A stretch of DNA of 64,000 nt from Paenibacillus xylanexedens. GTDB taxonomy: Bacteria > Bacillota > Bacilli > Paenibacillales > Paenibacillaceae. Below are positions 28,766 to 38,051 of this stretch, piece by piece. Below the pieces are notes generated by a model, which saw only the letters and a program-made list of their open reading frames with translations, made no database searches and was not told where the DNA came from. Made by a program: the position numbers and the translations under genes. Position 1 is the stretch's first letter. Each line of letters starts with the position of its first letter. The stretch covers positions 1 to 64,000 of the forward strand of contig NZ_JAGIKV010000023.1 of assembly GCF_017874615.1 (NCBI RefSeq), given 5' to 3'.

Positions 28766-28780
28766 TTTCAAACATTGAAA
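28766..28780. promoter_or_regulatory. Second palindrome before the ArsR gene
   Basis: TTTCAA-ACA-TTGAAA is a perfect 6-bp inverted repeat. It covers the TTG that would start a longer reading of the ArsR gene, which argues for the downstream ATG and for autoregulation. Confidence 0.5.
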
Positions 28781-28810
28781 GAGAAAGCCGAATATGCTAA
28801 CGTCATAGAT

Positions 28811-29128
28811 ATGAGAACTCCAACGATACCTATGGCTTCGGAACTGAAGCTGACCACGGTCTGCAATGCATTGGGCGATCCGATCCGTATGAAAATTGCA
28901 CACTGTTTGGCCAGCTCTGGCGAGAAAAACTGTTCCGCCTTCGAAGTAGACCATATCTCCAAATCCACGTTGTCCCATCACATCAAAATTTTACGTGAAG
29001 CTGGCGTGATCCAGCCACGCATTGAAGGTAAACAGCACTTTTATTCCCTACGAAAGGAAGAATTAAACGTACGTTTTCCAGGCCTCGTCGACATGATTCT
29101 GAATACAACCGAGGAATACGTACATTAA
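28811..29128 (+). CDS. ArsR-family winged-helix repressor
   Basis: This ~105-residue regulator has the ArsR winged HTH (LTTVCNALGDPIRMKIAHCLAS...HISKSTLSHHIKILREAGVIQPRIEGKQHFYSLRKEEL). It has cysteines at CNALG, CLAS and NCSAFE, but not the classical metal-binding ELCVCDL motif, so a metal ligand is not implied. The start is uncertain: ATG at 28811 lacks a strong ribosome site, and a TTG at 28775 overlaps a palindrome. Divergent from the SnoaL-like gene, which it likely represses. Confidence 0.78.
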   Translation: MRTPTIPMASELKLTTVCNALGDPIRMKIAHCLASSGEKNCSAFEVDHISKSTLSHHIKILREAGVIQPRIEGKQHFYSLRKEELNVRFPGLVDMILNTTEEYVH

Positions 29129-29197
29129 AGTAAGCAGGTTTGAGATTGAAGAACCACATTCATCAGGATGGCAATTCCCATAAAGGAGGCTAACCAC

Positions 29198-30013
29198 ATG
29201 GACAAAAAAGCAGCAAAGATACTGCTGAGCACCTTCTGGGGAGGCGGCGGCTGGAAAACAACCTCTGTACCCTTCTCTGGAGATGAATTTGAATATGCTA
29301 AAAGCAAAGGCGTTATGTTCGATCCACTCACGATCACGCATGACGAAATTGTCCAGCGTCTGTACGACATGCATCAGGATGACTCGTTTAAAGAACGGGT
29401 GATTTCGGCCTTTCTACATAGTCTGTCCACCAAAAAAGTCTATCTGCGCAGCGCATTATCCAGCTGGGCTTTAACATCGAAGATGCCTTTGCATACCTAT
29501 GCGGAACGCCCTGCCCTTCACCCTAACACCAGCTCCTGTGGGGATTGCAACTTCCTGCGTTTGCAGTCAGACAAGGAATATTCCAACGTCGACTTAAACG
29601 TCCTTAATTTTGAACGGATCAAGTGGGGTGGCGTGCGTCATGGCTGGCTTATCTATTGCCTGATGGATCTGGAATTACTGCTTCAGGACAACGATACAAA
29701 CTATGAAGTAACTCCTGAAGACCAAGCCATCCTGGTCAACCTGCTTGAAGCAGCTCAGACGGAAGACCCCAAAGACAGTGCTCGCTCACTTGAGAAAAAG
29801 TGGAAGGATCTCTTCCCTTCCAGCAAACAGGAGCGAGATGCCCTGCTGGAAATCTGGGCGGCAGCCGGAATATTGGCTCCTGGAGATAAACCGAGAAAAG
29901 GCAAAGGTGGTTCCAGTGATTTCGTCTTTGCGGCGACCTGGCAAGGTGATGATGGATATAGTGTAGAAGCGACAAATCATTATTTCGGCTCCTATCTTCA
30001 TCAAATACAATAA
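29198..30013 (+). CDS. Conserved-looking protein of unknown function
   Basis: This 271-residue cytoplasmic protein is not one I recognise. ATG at 29198 follows AAAGGAGG, replacing the upstream in-frame ATG at 29168. Visible landmarks: a Gly/Trp-rich start (LLSTFWGGGGWK), a CGDCNFLR motif near residue 115 that could bind metal with other residues, WGGVRHGWLIYCLMDLELLL, a helical section with EDPKDSARSLEKKWKDLFPSSKQERDALLEIWAAAGIL, and the ending NHYFGSYLHQIQ. The pattern of a nucleic-acid or zinc-binding enzyme cannot be excluded. It stands between the ArsR and TagO-like genes, apparently alone. Confidence 0.6.
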   Translation: MDKKAAKILLSTFWGGGGWKTTSVPFSGDEFEYAKSKGVMFDPLTITHDEIVQRLYDMHQDDSFKERVISAFLHSLSTKKVYLRSALSSWALTSKMPLHTYAERPALHPNTSSCGDCNFLRLQSDKEYSNVDLNVLNFERIKWGGVRHGWLIYCLMDLELLLQDNDTNYEVTPEDQAILVNLLEAAQTEDPKDSARSLEKKWKDLFPSSKQERDALLEIWAAAGILAPGDKPRKGKGGSSDFVFAATWQGDDGYSVEATNHYFGSYLHQIQ

Positions 30014-30131
30014 AACCTGAACTTTTGCTCACCTTTGCGTACGTCTGGTTACAATAATGACATCGACAGATTTCCTGTTTAACTCGTATAATAAGGGGAA
30101 ATTGGTAGATGGGAGTGAAACAAGCGAGTTT

Positions 30132-31091
30132 ATGGTATACATACTGGCTTTTATAGTGTCTTTTGCTGTCGTGGTTCTGCTTATTCCGCCGCTTGGTCGA
30201 CTGGCTCACCGGCTCGATTTTGTGGACAAGCCTCGGGAAGATGTGGAGCGTAAGCTGCACAGGCAACCTATCCCGCTCACGGCGAGTTACGCGATATTTA
30301 CTGGATTTTTCCTGACATACATTGCTCTGACGAAAGAAATCACATGGGAAACGGCGGCTCTGGTCGCTGGTGGTATGCTTCTGCTAACGATTGGTACCGT
30401 CGACGACTGGTACAAAACAAAAGGCAAAGATTTTCCTGCCCTGCCCAAAATGCTCGTACAAGTCTCCGCGGCAGTACTCGTATTTGCTTCTGGCATTGCG
30501 TTCACCGGATTCGTGAATCCCTTCAACGCGGAATATGTCATGCTTCCAATCTGGCTGCAATTCATTCTCACGATCCTGTGGATCTTCGGGGTGACAACAG
30601 TCATCAACTTCTCGGACGGCATGGACGGACTGGCTGGCGGATTATCGGCCATCTCGGCGATTACCCTGTTCATCGTGGCGCTTGCCAAAGGTCAAAGTGA
30701 TTCCGCACTCATGTCAATCATACTGGTCGGTGTGACGATCGGTTATCTGAAGTACAACAAAGCTCCTGCCAAGGTGTTCATGGGTGATGCAGGCGCTACG
30801 TTCCTTGGCTTCATTCTGGCGGTTATCGCTCTGGACGGTGCATTCAAACAAGCAACCATGTTGTCCATCTTCATTCCGATTCTGGCGCTGGGTGTACCGA
30901 TCTTCGACAACATCTTTGTCGTTATCAAACGTTTCATTCAAGGTAAAGCGATCTACCAAGCCGATGCGAGTCAAGCCCATTATCGCTTGCTGCGTGCCGG
31001 TTTGAATCAAAATCAGGTGGTGGGTGTGCTGTATCTCGTCAGCACCTGCCTCTGTCTTTCCTCCATTATTCTGATGCTGGTGGAGCTGTAA
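30132..31091 (+). CDS. TagO/WecA-like UDP-HexNAc:polyprenol-P phosphotransferase
   Basis: This ~319-residue protein has about ten membrane helices and belongs to the MraY/WecA/TagO superfamily, which transfers a phospho-sugar to undecaprenyl phosphate to start a wall polymer. Motifs: TVDDWYKTKGKD, NFSDGMDGLAGG and FMGDAGATFLGF are kept. The usual HIHHRLL near the C terminus is QAHYRLL, and PRMGGLAIF is PLTASYAIF, so substrate or lipid preference may differ. The start is uncertain: ATG 30132 aligns with TagO, while an upstream in-frame ATG (30057) and TTG (30102) lack well-placed sites. Ends at a terminator. Confidence 0.82.
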   Translation: MVYILAFIVSFAVVVLLIPPLGRLAHRLDFVDKPREDVERKLHRQPIPLTASYAIFTGFFLTYIALTKEITWETAALVAGGMLLLTIGTVDDWYKTKGKDFPALPKMLVQVSAAVLVFASGIAFTGFVNPFNAEYVMLPIWLQFILTILWIFGVTTVINFSDGMDGLAGGLSAISAITLFIVALAKGQSDSALMSIILVGVTIGYLKYNKAPAKVFMGDAGATFLGFILAVIALDGAFKQATMLSIFIPILALGVPIFDNIFVVIKRFIQGKAIYQADASQAHYRLLRAGLNQNQVVGVLYLVSTCLCLSSIILMLVEL

Positions 31092-31118
31092 AACCAAAAT
31101 AACGATGAAAATAATAGA

Positions 31119-31152
31119 AGCCACCTTCATTGCGTTGAGGGTGGCTTTCTTA
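31119..31152 (+). terminator. Terminator after the TagO-like gene
   Basis: AAGCCACC and GGGTGGCTT form a stem with a short T-rich tail. Confidence 0.7.
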
Positions 31153-31212
31153 TGATGTTTTTTTGGATCGCTTGCCTTTTTTTCGTTTCAGTTAAAGCGG
31201 AGTGATTCTAAC

Positions 31213-32031
31213 TTACGATTTAACAGCCCCTGCCATAGCACCTCCAACAATGAAACGTTGCAAAGCAACATACAGGACAACCAGTGGCAAGGTAACAATC
31301 AGAATGCCACAGGCGAGCAGCGGCCAGTTGTTCATGTACTGTCCATAAAATGTAAAGAGTCCTTTGGTTACCGGCTGATAATTCGGATCAGATAAATAAA
31401 TGGTCGGCCCGATAATATCGTTCCATACACCAATCGCGGTAAGAATAATACCTGTTGCTAGGATCGGTTTCATTAACGGAACAAGGATGGTGAACAGATA
31501 ACGTGTATATCCACTCCCGTCCATGGCCGCCGCCTCATCCAGCTCACGCGATATTGATTTGATATAACCCACAAACATGAGAAAGGCGATCCCTGTCCCT
31601 GTCGTCTTCAGCAAAATATACCCGATCTGAGTGTTGTAGAGACCCAGATTATTGATCAGGGAAAACTGCGGAATGAGCGGGTTAGGAAGATACATGGAGA
31701 TCAAAAAGAAAATATAAATGAGTGTGCTGAACTTCACATATCTGCGTGCGAGCGGGAATGCGGCAAAGATGGACAACATTAATGTCAGAAGGGTGGACAT
31801 CCCTGTATAGAGCACACTGTTCCACATATACTGAGAGAAGTTTCCTTTGTTCCATGCTTCGGAAAAGTTCTCAAGCCGGATCCCTTCAGTAAGAGCTACA
31901 GGATCGAGCAGATACTCTGTCTGTGTCTTCATGGATACATTGAACAGATAGAATAGAGGGAAAACGTACAACGCAAGCATGAGCAGAACGATAACGTAGC
32001 TGACCATTCTGGACGTTTGGCTCTGTTTCAT
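31213..32031 (-). CDS. Sugar ABC transporter permease, MalG type
   Basis: This 272-residue permease has six predicted helices and the EAA loop ELDEAAAMDGSGYTRYLFTILVPLMKPIL. Its ATG overlaps the stop codon of the upstream permease (TAATG), showing tight coupling. It belongs to the CUT1 importer encoded at 31213-34399, controlled by the divergent LacI gene. No ATPase gene is present. Confidence 0.92.
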   Translation of the reverse strand: MKQSQTSRMVSYVIVLLMLALYVFPLFYLFNVSMKTQTEYLLDPVALTEGIRLENFSEAWNKGNFSQYMWNSVLYTGMSTLLTLMLSIFAAFPLARRYVKFSTLIYIFFLISMYLPNPLIPQFSLINNLGLYNTQIGYILLKTTGTGIAFLMFVGYIKSISRELDEAAAMDGSGYTRYLFTILVPLMKPILATGIILTAIGVWNDIIGPTIYLSDPNYQPVTKGLFTFYGQYMNNWPLLACGILIVTLPLVVLYVALQRFIVGGAMAGAVKS

Positions 32032-32927
32032 TACGCTTCCACCTCTCTTCTGCGAAGATAAAATAAAGCGACCATCGATATGGTAAATACAAAGAGGAAC
32101 TGAATCATCGCCACAGCAGAAGCCAAACCGTAATCAGCCGTTCCTGTGCCAAATGCTGTAGCATAAACATCAAACGCAAGCGTCGTTGTATTGAACTTGC
32201 CGCCTGTAAGTACATAGATAATATCAAAGGTTTGCAATGCCCCTATGATAGACAAGAGCATGTTAACTGTGAATGCAGGAGCAATCATGGGGAATGTAAT
32301 GTTCGTAAATGCTTTCCACCCCGAAGCACCATCCATGTAACCCGCCTCATACAGATCGCTCGGAATGGATTGCAGACCTGCAAGAAAAATCGTCATGGAG
32401 TAACCCATGTACATCCAGATCTGAACAAAAATAATCAGTTCGAAGGCGATATTATAATCGCCAAAAAAGTTGGAACTGGTACCCAAGAAATTGAGAAAGG
32501 ACTGGGCTGGTCCGCCCAGCGGATTTGCAACGAGTTGCCAGATCAGTCCGGACACCGTAACCCCCAATACAACCGGCAAAAAGAATACCGCACGGTACAA
32601 TTTGTCGCCTCTAAGCTTCTTGTTGATCAAGATCGCCATGAACAAACCCACTGCATTTTGTATGATCACAACAGCAAACGCAAAGTATAAGGATCGCCCA
32701 ATAGCATCCATTCGGTCTCCAGCATTGGATGCACCAAAAAATGTTTTATAATTTTCCAAGCCGATAAAGCTCCATTCCTGGCCCCGAACACCAGTAGCAT
32801 CTGTAAACGAAAACAGTATCGTCACAAGTGATGGACCGAAGCCAAACACGACATAAAGTAACAACGGAATGCTCAAATACAGATAAGGAATAAGTCTTGC
32901 CTTACCTTTCCCAAACGGATACATCAT
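32031..32927 (-). CDS. Sugar ABC transporter permease, MalF type
   Basis: This 298-residue membrane subunit carries the EAA loop LYEAGYMDGASGWKAFTNITFPMIAPAF. Either of two tandem ATGs (32927, 32924) after AAAGGTG could start it; the reading from 32960 lacks a site. It lies 129 bp after the binding-protein gene and overlaps the next permease by one base. Confidence 0.9.
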   Translation of the reverse strand: MMYPFGKGKARLIPYLYLSIPLLLYVVFGFGPSLVTILFSFTDATGVRGQEWSFIGLENYKTFFGASNAGDRMDAIGRSLYFAFAVVIIQNAVGLFMAILINKKLRGDKLYRAVFFLPVVLGVTVSGLIWQLVANPLGGPAQSFLNFLGTSSNFFGDYNIAFELIIFVQIWMYMGYSMTIFLAGLQSIPSDLYEAGYMDGASGWKAFTNITFPMIAPAFTVNMLLSIIGALQTFDIIYVLTGGKFNTTTLAFDVYATAFGTGTADYGLASAVAMIQFLFVFTISMVALFYLRRREVEA

Positions 32928-33055
32928 CCTCACACCTTTCATGTGGTAAAACCAAGACAAAGGAAAGCCGGAATAGCGGTCTGGCCTGGGCCCGAAGGCT
33001 CTGACCCTGAGCGTGATTCCGGCGTATGCGGCACATATGTACCATCGATGCTAAC

Positions 33056-34399
33056 TTATTTTGGAGCAGCAGCATCCCAGTCCGCTTGGGATTTACCTGC
33101 AAGCTCTTCCGGTGTTGCAATCGGTCCGGCTGGCTTGAGCATCTCTGCGTGAACGCTGGCCTCCGAAATGTACTGTCCTACATTCTGACGGTTAATGAAC
33201 AACTGATCCCAAGAAAGTTTAAAGTCCTCCAGGTAAGGCTCAATGCCTTGGATAAACTCACTTGTCATCTCCACATCAGGCTGTGTAGGCAGGAAGCCGG
33301 CTGCATTCACAAATTCCGTGTAGTTCTCTTTCTCCGATAACATATCAAGCCATTTCATTGCGTAATCCTTGTTCGGTGAGTTATCCACCACCATCCAGGT
33401 CATATCGTATTTACCCGCCAGATTTTTATTCTTGGCTGCATCATTGCTACCTGGAATTGGGAAATATCCAAACTTCAGATCAGGGTTGGCCGTTTGAATT
33501 GTTGTTGCATCCCAAGTGCCGTCAGCAATCATAGCCACCTTGCCTGTAGCGAACAAACTGGGCAATGTTCCGTAGTCAATACCCATGAAACCAGGCATTG
33601 CATTGTTCATCAGATCCTGAGATTTCTGCAAGACTTCAAGTTGAACCGGATCAGTCAGCTTGGTTTCACCAGTCCATAGACCTTTGATATAAGCAAGCTG
33701 ATCTTCATGAATAGAGGCCTGAAGCCCTTGCACCGCAAGACCTATTGGCCATACATCTTTACCCGCCAGACCCAGCGCTTCGACACCATTGTCTTTGAAC
33801 ACTTTGATAACATGTTGCAATTCATCCCAGGTTGTAGGGATTTCCAGATTATATTTTGCGAAGAGTTCCTTATTGTAGAACAGTCCTGTAAATGCCACCT
33901 TGCCCATGTTTACACCGTACACCTTATCGTTATACGTCATTGCGTTCTGTACATCTGCTTCATTGTAGTTTTTGATAAAAGATTGATCAGACAGATCACT
34001 GATTAACCCGGCATCGATCCATTGCTTCCACATCGGATCAGCAGCACCACTGGACCATTCCTGCGGAGCGCCTACAAAGCTTGATTTGAGTGGAATGATA
34101 TCCACATCCCCATTACTTCCGGCGTTCATCCGTGTTTGCATCAACTGATCGTAAGTCGCGTCTGCCGGAACGGTAGTATACTCCACCTTTACGTCCGGAT
34201 ATTTCGCTTCAAATTTCGTATTAAACTCTTTGATGTAGTTGTTAATATTCTCTTGCTGCCAGTGAATGATCTTCAAGGTAACTTTTTTGCTGCTGTCTGT
34301 AGCCTGAGTTCCTTCTGATTCCGAAGAGCTGCTACTACAAGCGGCGAGCACACATAATAAAGCGGTTACAAGTACAATGGCTAAAGTCATTTTCTTCAT
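33056..34399 (-). CDS. ABC importer sugar-binding lipoprotein
   Basis: This 447-residue family 1 solute-binding protein begins with a lipoprotein signal (VLAACSSSSSE, Cys at about residue 20). The mature part shows the typical pattern VTLKIIHWQQENINNYIKEFNTKFEAKYPDVKVEYTTVP and GVNMGKVAFTGLFYNKELFAKYNLEIPTTWDEL. It supplies the permeases downstream. Its promoter region carries a perfect LacI-type operator at 34433-34448. The transported sugar is unknown. Confidence 0.93.
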   Translation of the reverse strand: MKKMTLAIVLVTALLCVLAACSSSSSESEGTQATDSSKKVTLKIIHWQQENINNYIKEFNTKFEAKYPDVKVEYTTVPADATYDQLMQTRMNAGSNGDVDIIPLKSSFVGAPQEWSSGAADPMWKQWIDAGLISDLSDQSFIKNYNEADVQNAMTYNDKVYGVNMGKVAFTGLFYNKELFAKYNLEIPTTWDELQHVIKVFKDNGVEALGLAGKDVWPIGLAVQGLQASIHEDQLAYIKGLWTGETKLTDPVQLEVLQKSQDLMNNAMPGFMGIDYGTLPSLFATGKVAMIADGTWDATTIQTANPDLKFGYFPIPGSNDAAKNKNLAGKYDMTWMVVDNSPNKDYAMKWLDMLSEKENYTEFVNAAGFLPTQPDVEMTSEFIQGIEPYLEDFKLSWDQLFINRQNVGQYISEASVHAEMLKPAGPIATPEELAGKSQADWDAAAPK

Positions 34400-34880
34400 T
34401 TTCGTTGTCCCCCATATTTTTGAATTAAATATACGAAATCAGTTTCGTTAATTCCACCCTTATTATGACTTCAGATCTTTATTTTGTAAATAGTCATTTT
34501 GTTTTTTTGATTTCTATGCTCCAACCCGCTTGATAAAAGCTTTATTTATTGCTGTATACGTTGAAATCAAGGTAACCTTTACGATAGTTACGAAACACAG
34601 CACATGGCATAATTTCATATACAGCCCCAGATAGCCCGGTATTCCTTTAAATGGACTAAAAATCTGTAAAACAATTAAGATTACGAGCTAAAATTAGTCT
34701 TTATTTTCGTAACAAACATCCTTGATCACTTAATACCTATGGATGCATATCATTTCAAGTGTGAAACCCTCTCTCTGCTGTTGACTCTCCGGTCTATGTA
34801 GCATAGAATACTTGCAAGAAAGCGAAAAAACCGATACAGCCCCAGTTTACGAAACCAGTTTAGGAATCCGAGGGATATTT
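34400..34880. other. Divergent regulatory region, sugar ABC operon / LacI gene
   Basis: These 481 bp hold no gene. One operator is clear (34433-34448). Two related half-sites, TTACGAAA (about 34588-34595) and TTTTCGTAA (about 34702-34710), could be auxiliary sites for the same regulator. The rest is A+T rich without other recognisable signals. Confidence 0.6.
34433..34448. promoter_or_regulatory. LacI-family operator before the sugar ABC operon
   Basis: ACGAAA-TCAG-TTTCGT is an inverted repeat with perfect 6-bp arms, 34 bp before the binding-protein start codon, in the size and symmetry range of LacI/CcpA-type sites. The adjacent LacI gene is the likely partner. Confidence 0.65.
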
Positions 34881-35912
34881 ATGAATATCAAAACGATAGC
34901 GAGTTTAGCCGGCGTATCTGTAGCCACGGTGTCCAAGATTATCAATAACTATCCAGATATTAGCGAGGAAACGCGCCAGCGTGTGCTTAAAATTATGGAA
35001 GAGACAGGCTATCGTCCATCTTCTTCAGCCAAAACACTGGCAACCAAAAAATCCAGCCTCGTTGGCGTTGTGTTTGCAGGGAAGCTGAACGTGGATTTCA
35101 GCCACCCTTTCTTCGTACAGGTTATCAATGCGTTTAAGAAACAAATTGGCTTGCTTGGATACGATCTACTCTTCTTCTCGAATGAGAAGTTTCTGGATCA
35201 GGGTGAGGACTACTTGGCGAGATCCAAGTATTTTCAAGTGGATGGCTGTATTATTATTGCGGGGGATGAGGTCGAGAGCAGCATATTCGACCTGGATGCC
35301 AGCCCGATTCCTTGTATCGGAATAGATATCGAGCTAACAGGACAAAGCTCCTGTTACATCATGTCCGATAACGATAAGATCTCAACCAAAGTTGTAGAAC
35401 AATTTTATATGAACGGTTATCGAGATGTTGGTTTTATCGGGCTGGAGCGCGCCTCTCTTGTGATGCAACAGAGAGAGATGGCTTTCAAACGTTCACTAAA
35501 TCAGTTTAGTCTTGATGAAAAGCCCGAGTGGGTTGTATACAGCAAAGATTATGCCGCAGCGGATGGATACGAAGCGGCCAAGAAAATGCTCGCCTGCAAG
35601 ACTCTGCCACGTGCCGTGTTTGCAGCCACAGATCTACTTGCCTTTGGAGCTATTCGCGCCTTTAAGGAAGTGGGGTTACGCATTCCAGAAGATATAGCTG
35701 TGGCAGGTTGTGACGACATCGAAGCCTGCCGTTATACCGATCCACCGCTAACAACCGTCAAGCAGGATACCGACAAAATCGGACGCCTTGCCGCCATGAT
35801 TCTGTTTGATCTGATGAACAAACAAATGGATAATCGTTGCATTAAAGTAGAGCCGGAACTGGTTGTACGTCAATCCTGTGGCACAGCCATGCTGCTGGCA
35901 CAGGAAATCTGA
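34881..35912 (+). CDS. LacI-family sugar-responsive repressor
   Basis: This 343-residue regulator has the LacI HTH and hinge (MNIKTIASLAGVSVATVSKIINNYPDISEETRQRVLKIMEETGYRPSSSAKTLATKKS) and a periplasmic-binding-protein-like ligand domain ending AVAGCDDIEACRYTDPPLTTVKQD. ATG at 34881 follows CGAGGGA; the reading from 34812 adds residues upstream of the conserved HTH. It is divergent from the sugar ABC operon and presumably represses it in the absence of the sugar. Confidence 0.92.
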   Translation: MNIKTIASLAGVSVATVSKIINNYPDISEETRQRVLKIMEETGYRPSSSAKTLATKKSSLVGVVFAGKLNVDFSHPFFVQVINAFKKQIGLLGYDLLFFSNEKFLDQGEDYLARSKYFQVDGCIIIAGDEVESSIFDLDASPIPCIGIDIELTGQSSCYIMSDNDKISTKVVEQFYMNGYRDVGFIGLERASLVMQQREMAFKRSLNQFSLDEKPEWVVYSKDYAAADGYEAAKKMLACKTLPRAVFAATDLLAFGAIRAFKEVGLRIPEDIAVAGCDDIEACRYTDPPLTTVKQDTDKIGRLAAMILFDLMNKQMDNRCIKVEPELVVRQSCGTAMLLAQEI

Positions 35913-36000
35913 GCGTTAAGCCTTTGGGACTGGCTGCTGCAGATCAATTCACATCATAGACATAGCGATTTTTCATAAAACTCCACATCAAGAAACGAAA

Positions 36001-36046
36001 AGGGGATGTCCCATAAGTCATGAATATGACAGGGGACATCCCTTGT
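36001..36046 (-). terminator. Terminator of the cyd operon
   Basis: Perfect arms GGGATGTCCC and GGGACATCCC, with an inner GTCAT/ATGAC stem, are followed on the minus strand by CTTTTCGTTTC. It lies about 70 bp beyond cydC and also faces the end of the LacI gene. Confidence 0.75.
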
Positions 36047-36112
36047 TCGTGTTATTTTGTTTTAATGAACCTGAGACACGCTATCCGCTCCCATTTGCCG
36101 AGAAAGTTCCTG

Positions 36113-38050
36113 CTATCTGGAAGCGGCAGTAGGCAGCTTGCCCTCTACTGTCTGCAAGTCAGACCATCCGGGTCGATCAAGTTCAATGAGACGCCGGTAT
36201 CGCTCTTCCCCAGCCAGCAATTGTCCGTGAGAACCCTGCATGGCAATCTTTCCATTTTCCATAAAAATAAGTTCGTCCATCTGTTCCGCACCAATCAGGT
36301 GATGAGTGACCCAGATCATGGTTTTGCCTTGTAAGTTGTCCAAAATGGTCCGCATCAGTTCGCGTTCCGTCACTGGATCAAGCCCTACGGTTGGTTCATC
36401 GAATATGACAACAGGTGTCTCCCGGAGCAGTACCCGGGCCAGAGCAATCCGTTGCCTTTCCCCACCGGAGAAACGCAGACCCGTCTCCAGCATCGGCGTA
36501 TCATATCCCTGCGGCAAGGATTCGATCAGACCGGATAAACCGACTTGCGCGGCCACCTGACGAATCTCCTCCTCCGTTGCATGTGGACGACCGATCCGCA
36601 AATTATTGGCTACCGTGGTGTCGAACAGGTGTGGGCTCTGATTCAGCACTGCGATGACATCAGTGACACTCTCACCCAGGGTCTGCACAGGTAAATCATT
36701 GATCAGAACTTTCCCCGCAGACGGGAGCAAGGCCCCCTGAATCAGCTTCAACAAGGTCGATTTGCCGCCACCGCTTCGTCCAAGAATGGCTAAACGTTTG
36801 CCTTGTGGCAGATGAAGGGATACCTCCTGTACGGCATAAGTATCATCAGATGCATAACGGTAACTAACGCGATTGATCTCCATGTCTGCTCTGAGTTTGG
36901 GTGGAATGCGAAGACGAATTCGTCTGTCTGGGATATCACTCGCGGCCGGCAAGGACTCCGATGTCTGTCCAGCCATCACGTTGCCGTTTTTTACTGCAGA
37001 GATCGAGTCGCCCGTTCCATCAACATCGTTCGCTCCACTCTGCCCCGGAAGATCCGCTTTCCCTTCCAGCTGTTTCAAGCGGTCCAGTGATTCACGGTAC
37101 TGTGGAAGGTGCTCCACAGCATCCCCTACAGGCAGGAGCGTTTCCGTGAGTGGAAATAACACCAGTACAAAAGCAGCAATCATCACGGCAGGTAATTGCC
37201 CGACAGAAGCGGCATTTCCGGCCCATAATGTAACCGTTAATACCATCAGTCCAATGACGCACTGGGCCATCAGATCACGCCAGCGTGTCCAGCGCCGCAA
37301 CTTGCGACGAACTGCGTCGACCTGTTCCTCCGCTTCTTCCTGCTGCTGAACAAATTCGGCCGCTCGTCCACTTGCAAGCCAATCTCCCAGTCCAAGTACA
37401 CCGTCGGTCAGACGGGTATACAACCTGCTGTTTTCCTTTTTCAGCCGTACACGCCATTTCCACGTCACTTTCAGCGAGATCGCAGGTAACACGGCAACGA
37501 GAAATAACATGTACAAGCCCATCCACACCGCAAATCCCAGATCAACACTGCCAAAGGCAATCACAGCCGCACCGTACATCACAAGCGCGGTAACGGCGGG
37601 GAAGACTGTACGCAGATAAATATCCTGCAGCCGCTCCACATCATCGGCCAGTGCTCCAAGTACATCCCCGGTCTGCATGCGAGAACGCAGGAACAGGGCC
37701 TGCGGCTCTAGAATGCGATATAGCTTCACCCGCTGATCGGCCAACACCCGCAGTACGGCATCATGTCCTGCCAATCGCTCGATATATCGAAAGACGGCAC
37801 GGAATATCCCAAATGCACGTACACCAACAATGGGTACATACACCATCAGAATATTTTCAGGACGCAGCGCAGACTTGGAGATCAGAAATCCGGAGGTAAA
37901 CAGCAGCAGTACCGCACACAGTGCAGCACATGTACCCAGCGCAATGACTGCAATGAATCTCCACCGGTACTGTGCCACATACGGAGCAATCCAGCTATTT
38001 TTTTCTTTTCCGTTACGGACGGTCTCCATATGCTCATATCCGGACTTCAT
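36113..38050 (-). CDS. cydC: CydC, ABC exporter subunit for cytochrome bd assembly
   Basis: This 645-residue half-transporter has six N-terminal helices and a C-terminal ATPase (Walker A GRSGGGKST, signature FSGGERQR, Walker B VVIFDEPTVGLD, switch TMIWVTHHL). With CydD it exports thiols such as cysteine/glutathione equivalents needed for cytochrome bd assembly. It is longer than usual because a ~70-residue low-complexity linker (QSGANDVDGTGDSISAVKNG region) separates membrane and ATPase domains. It starts 1 bp from the cydD stop, with GGAGG inside cydD. Confidence 0.93.
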   Translation of the reverse strand: MKSGYEHMETVRNGKEKNSWIAPYVAQYRWRFIAVIALGTCAALCAVLLLFTSGFLISKSALRPENILMVYVPIVGVRAFGIFRAVFRYIERLAGHDAVLRVLADQRVKLYRILEPQALFLRSRMQTGDVLGALADDVERLQDIYLRTVFPAVTALVMYGAAVIAFGSVDLGFAVWMGLYMLFLVAVLPAISLKVTWKWRVRLKKENSRLYTRLTDGVLGLGDWLASGRAAEFVQQQEEAEEQVDAVRRKLRRWTRWRDLMAQCVIGLMVLTVTLWAGNAASVGQLPAVMIAAFVLVLFPLTETLLPVGDAVEHLPQYRESLDRLKQLEGKADLPGQSGANDVDGTGDSISAVKNGNVMAGQTSESLPAASDIPDRRIRLRIPPKLRADMEINRVSYRYASDDTYAVQEVSLHLPQGKRLAILGRSGGGKSTLLKLIQGALLPSAGKVLINDLPVQTLGESVTDVIAVLNQSPHLFDTTVANNLRIGRPHATEEEIRQVAAQVGLSGLIESLPQGYDTPMLETGLRFSGGERQRIALARVLLRETPVVIFDEPTVGLDPVTERELMRTILDNLQGKTMIWVTHHLIGAEQMDELIFMENGKIAMQGSHGQLLAGEERYRRLIELDRPGWSDLQTVEGKLPTAASR

Positions 38051-38051
38051 T

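Noticed and set aside
28775-28810. TTG start for a longer ArsR protein
   Set aside because: The codon lies inside a palindrome and has no Shine-Dalgarno sequence; the residues added do not look like ArsR.
37285-37593. Open frames on the plus strand opposite cydC and cydD
   Set aside because: They lack ribosome sites and are antisense to conserved transporter sequence.
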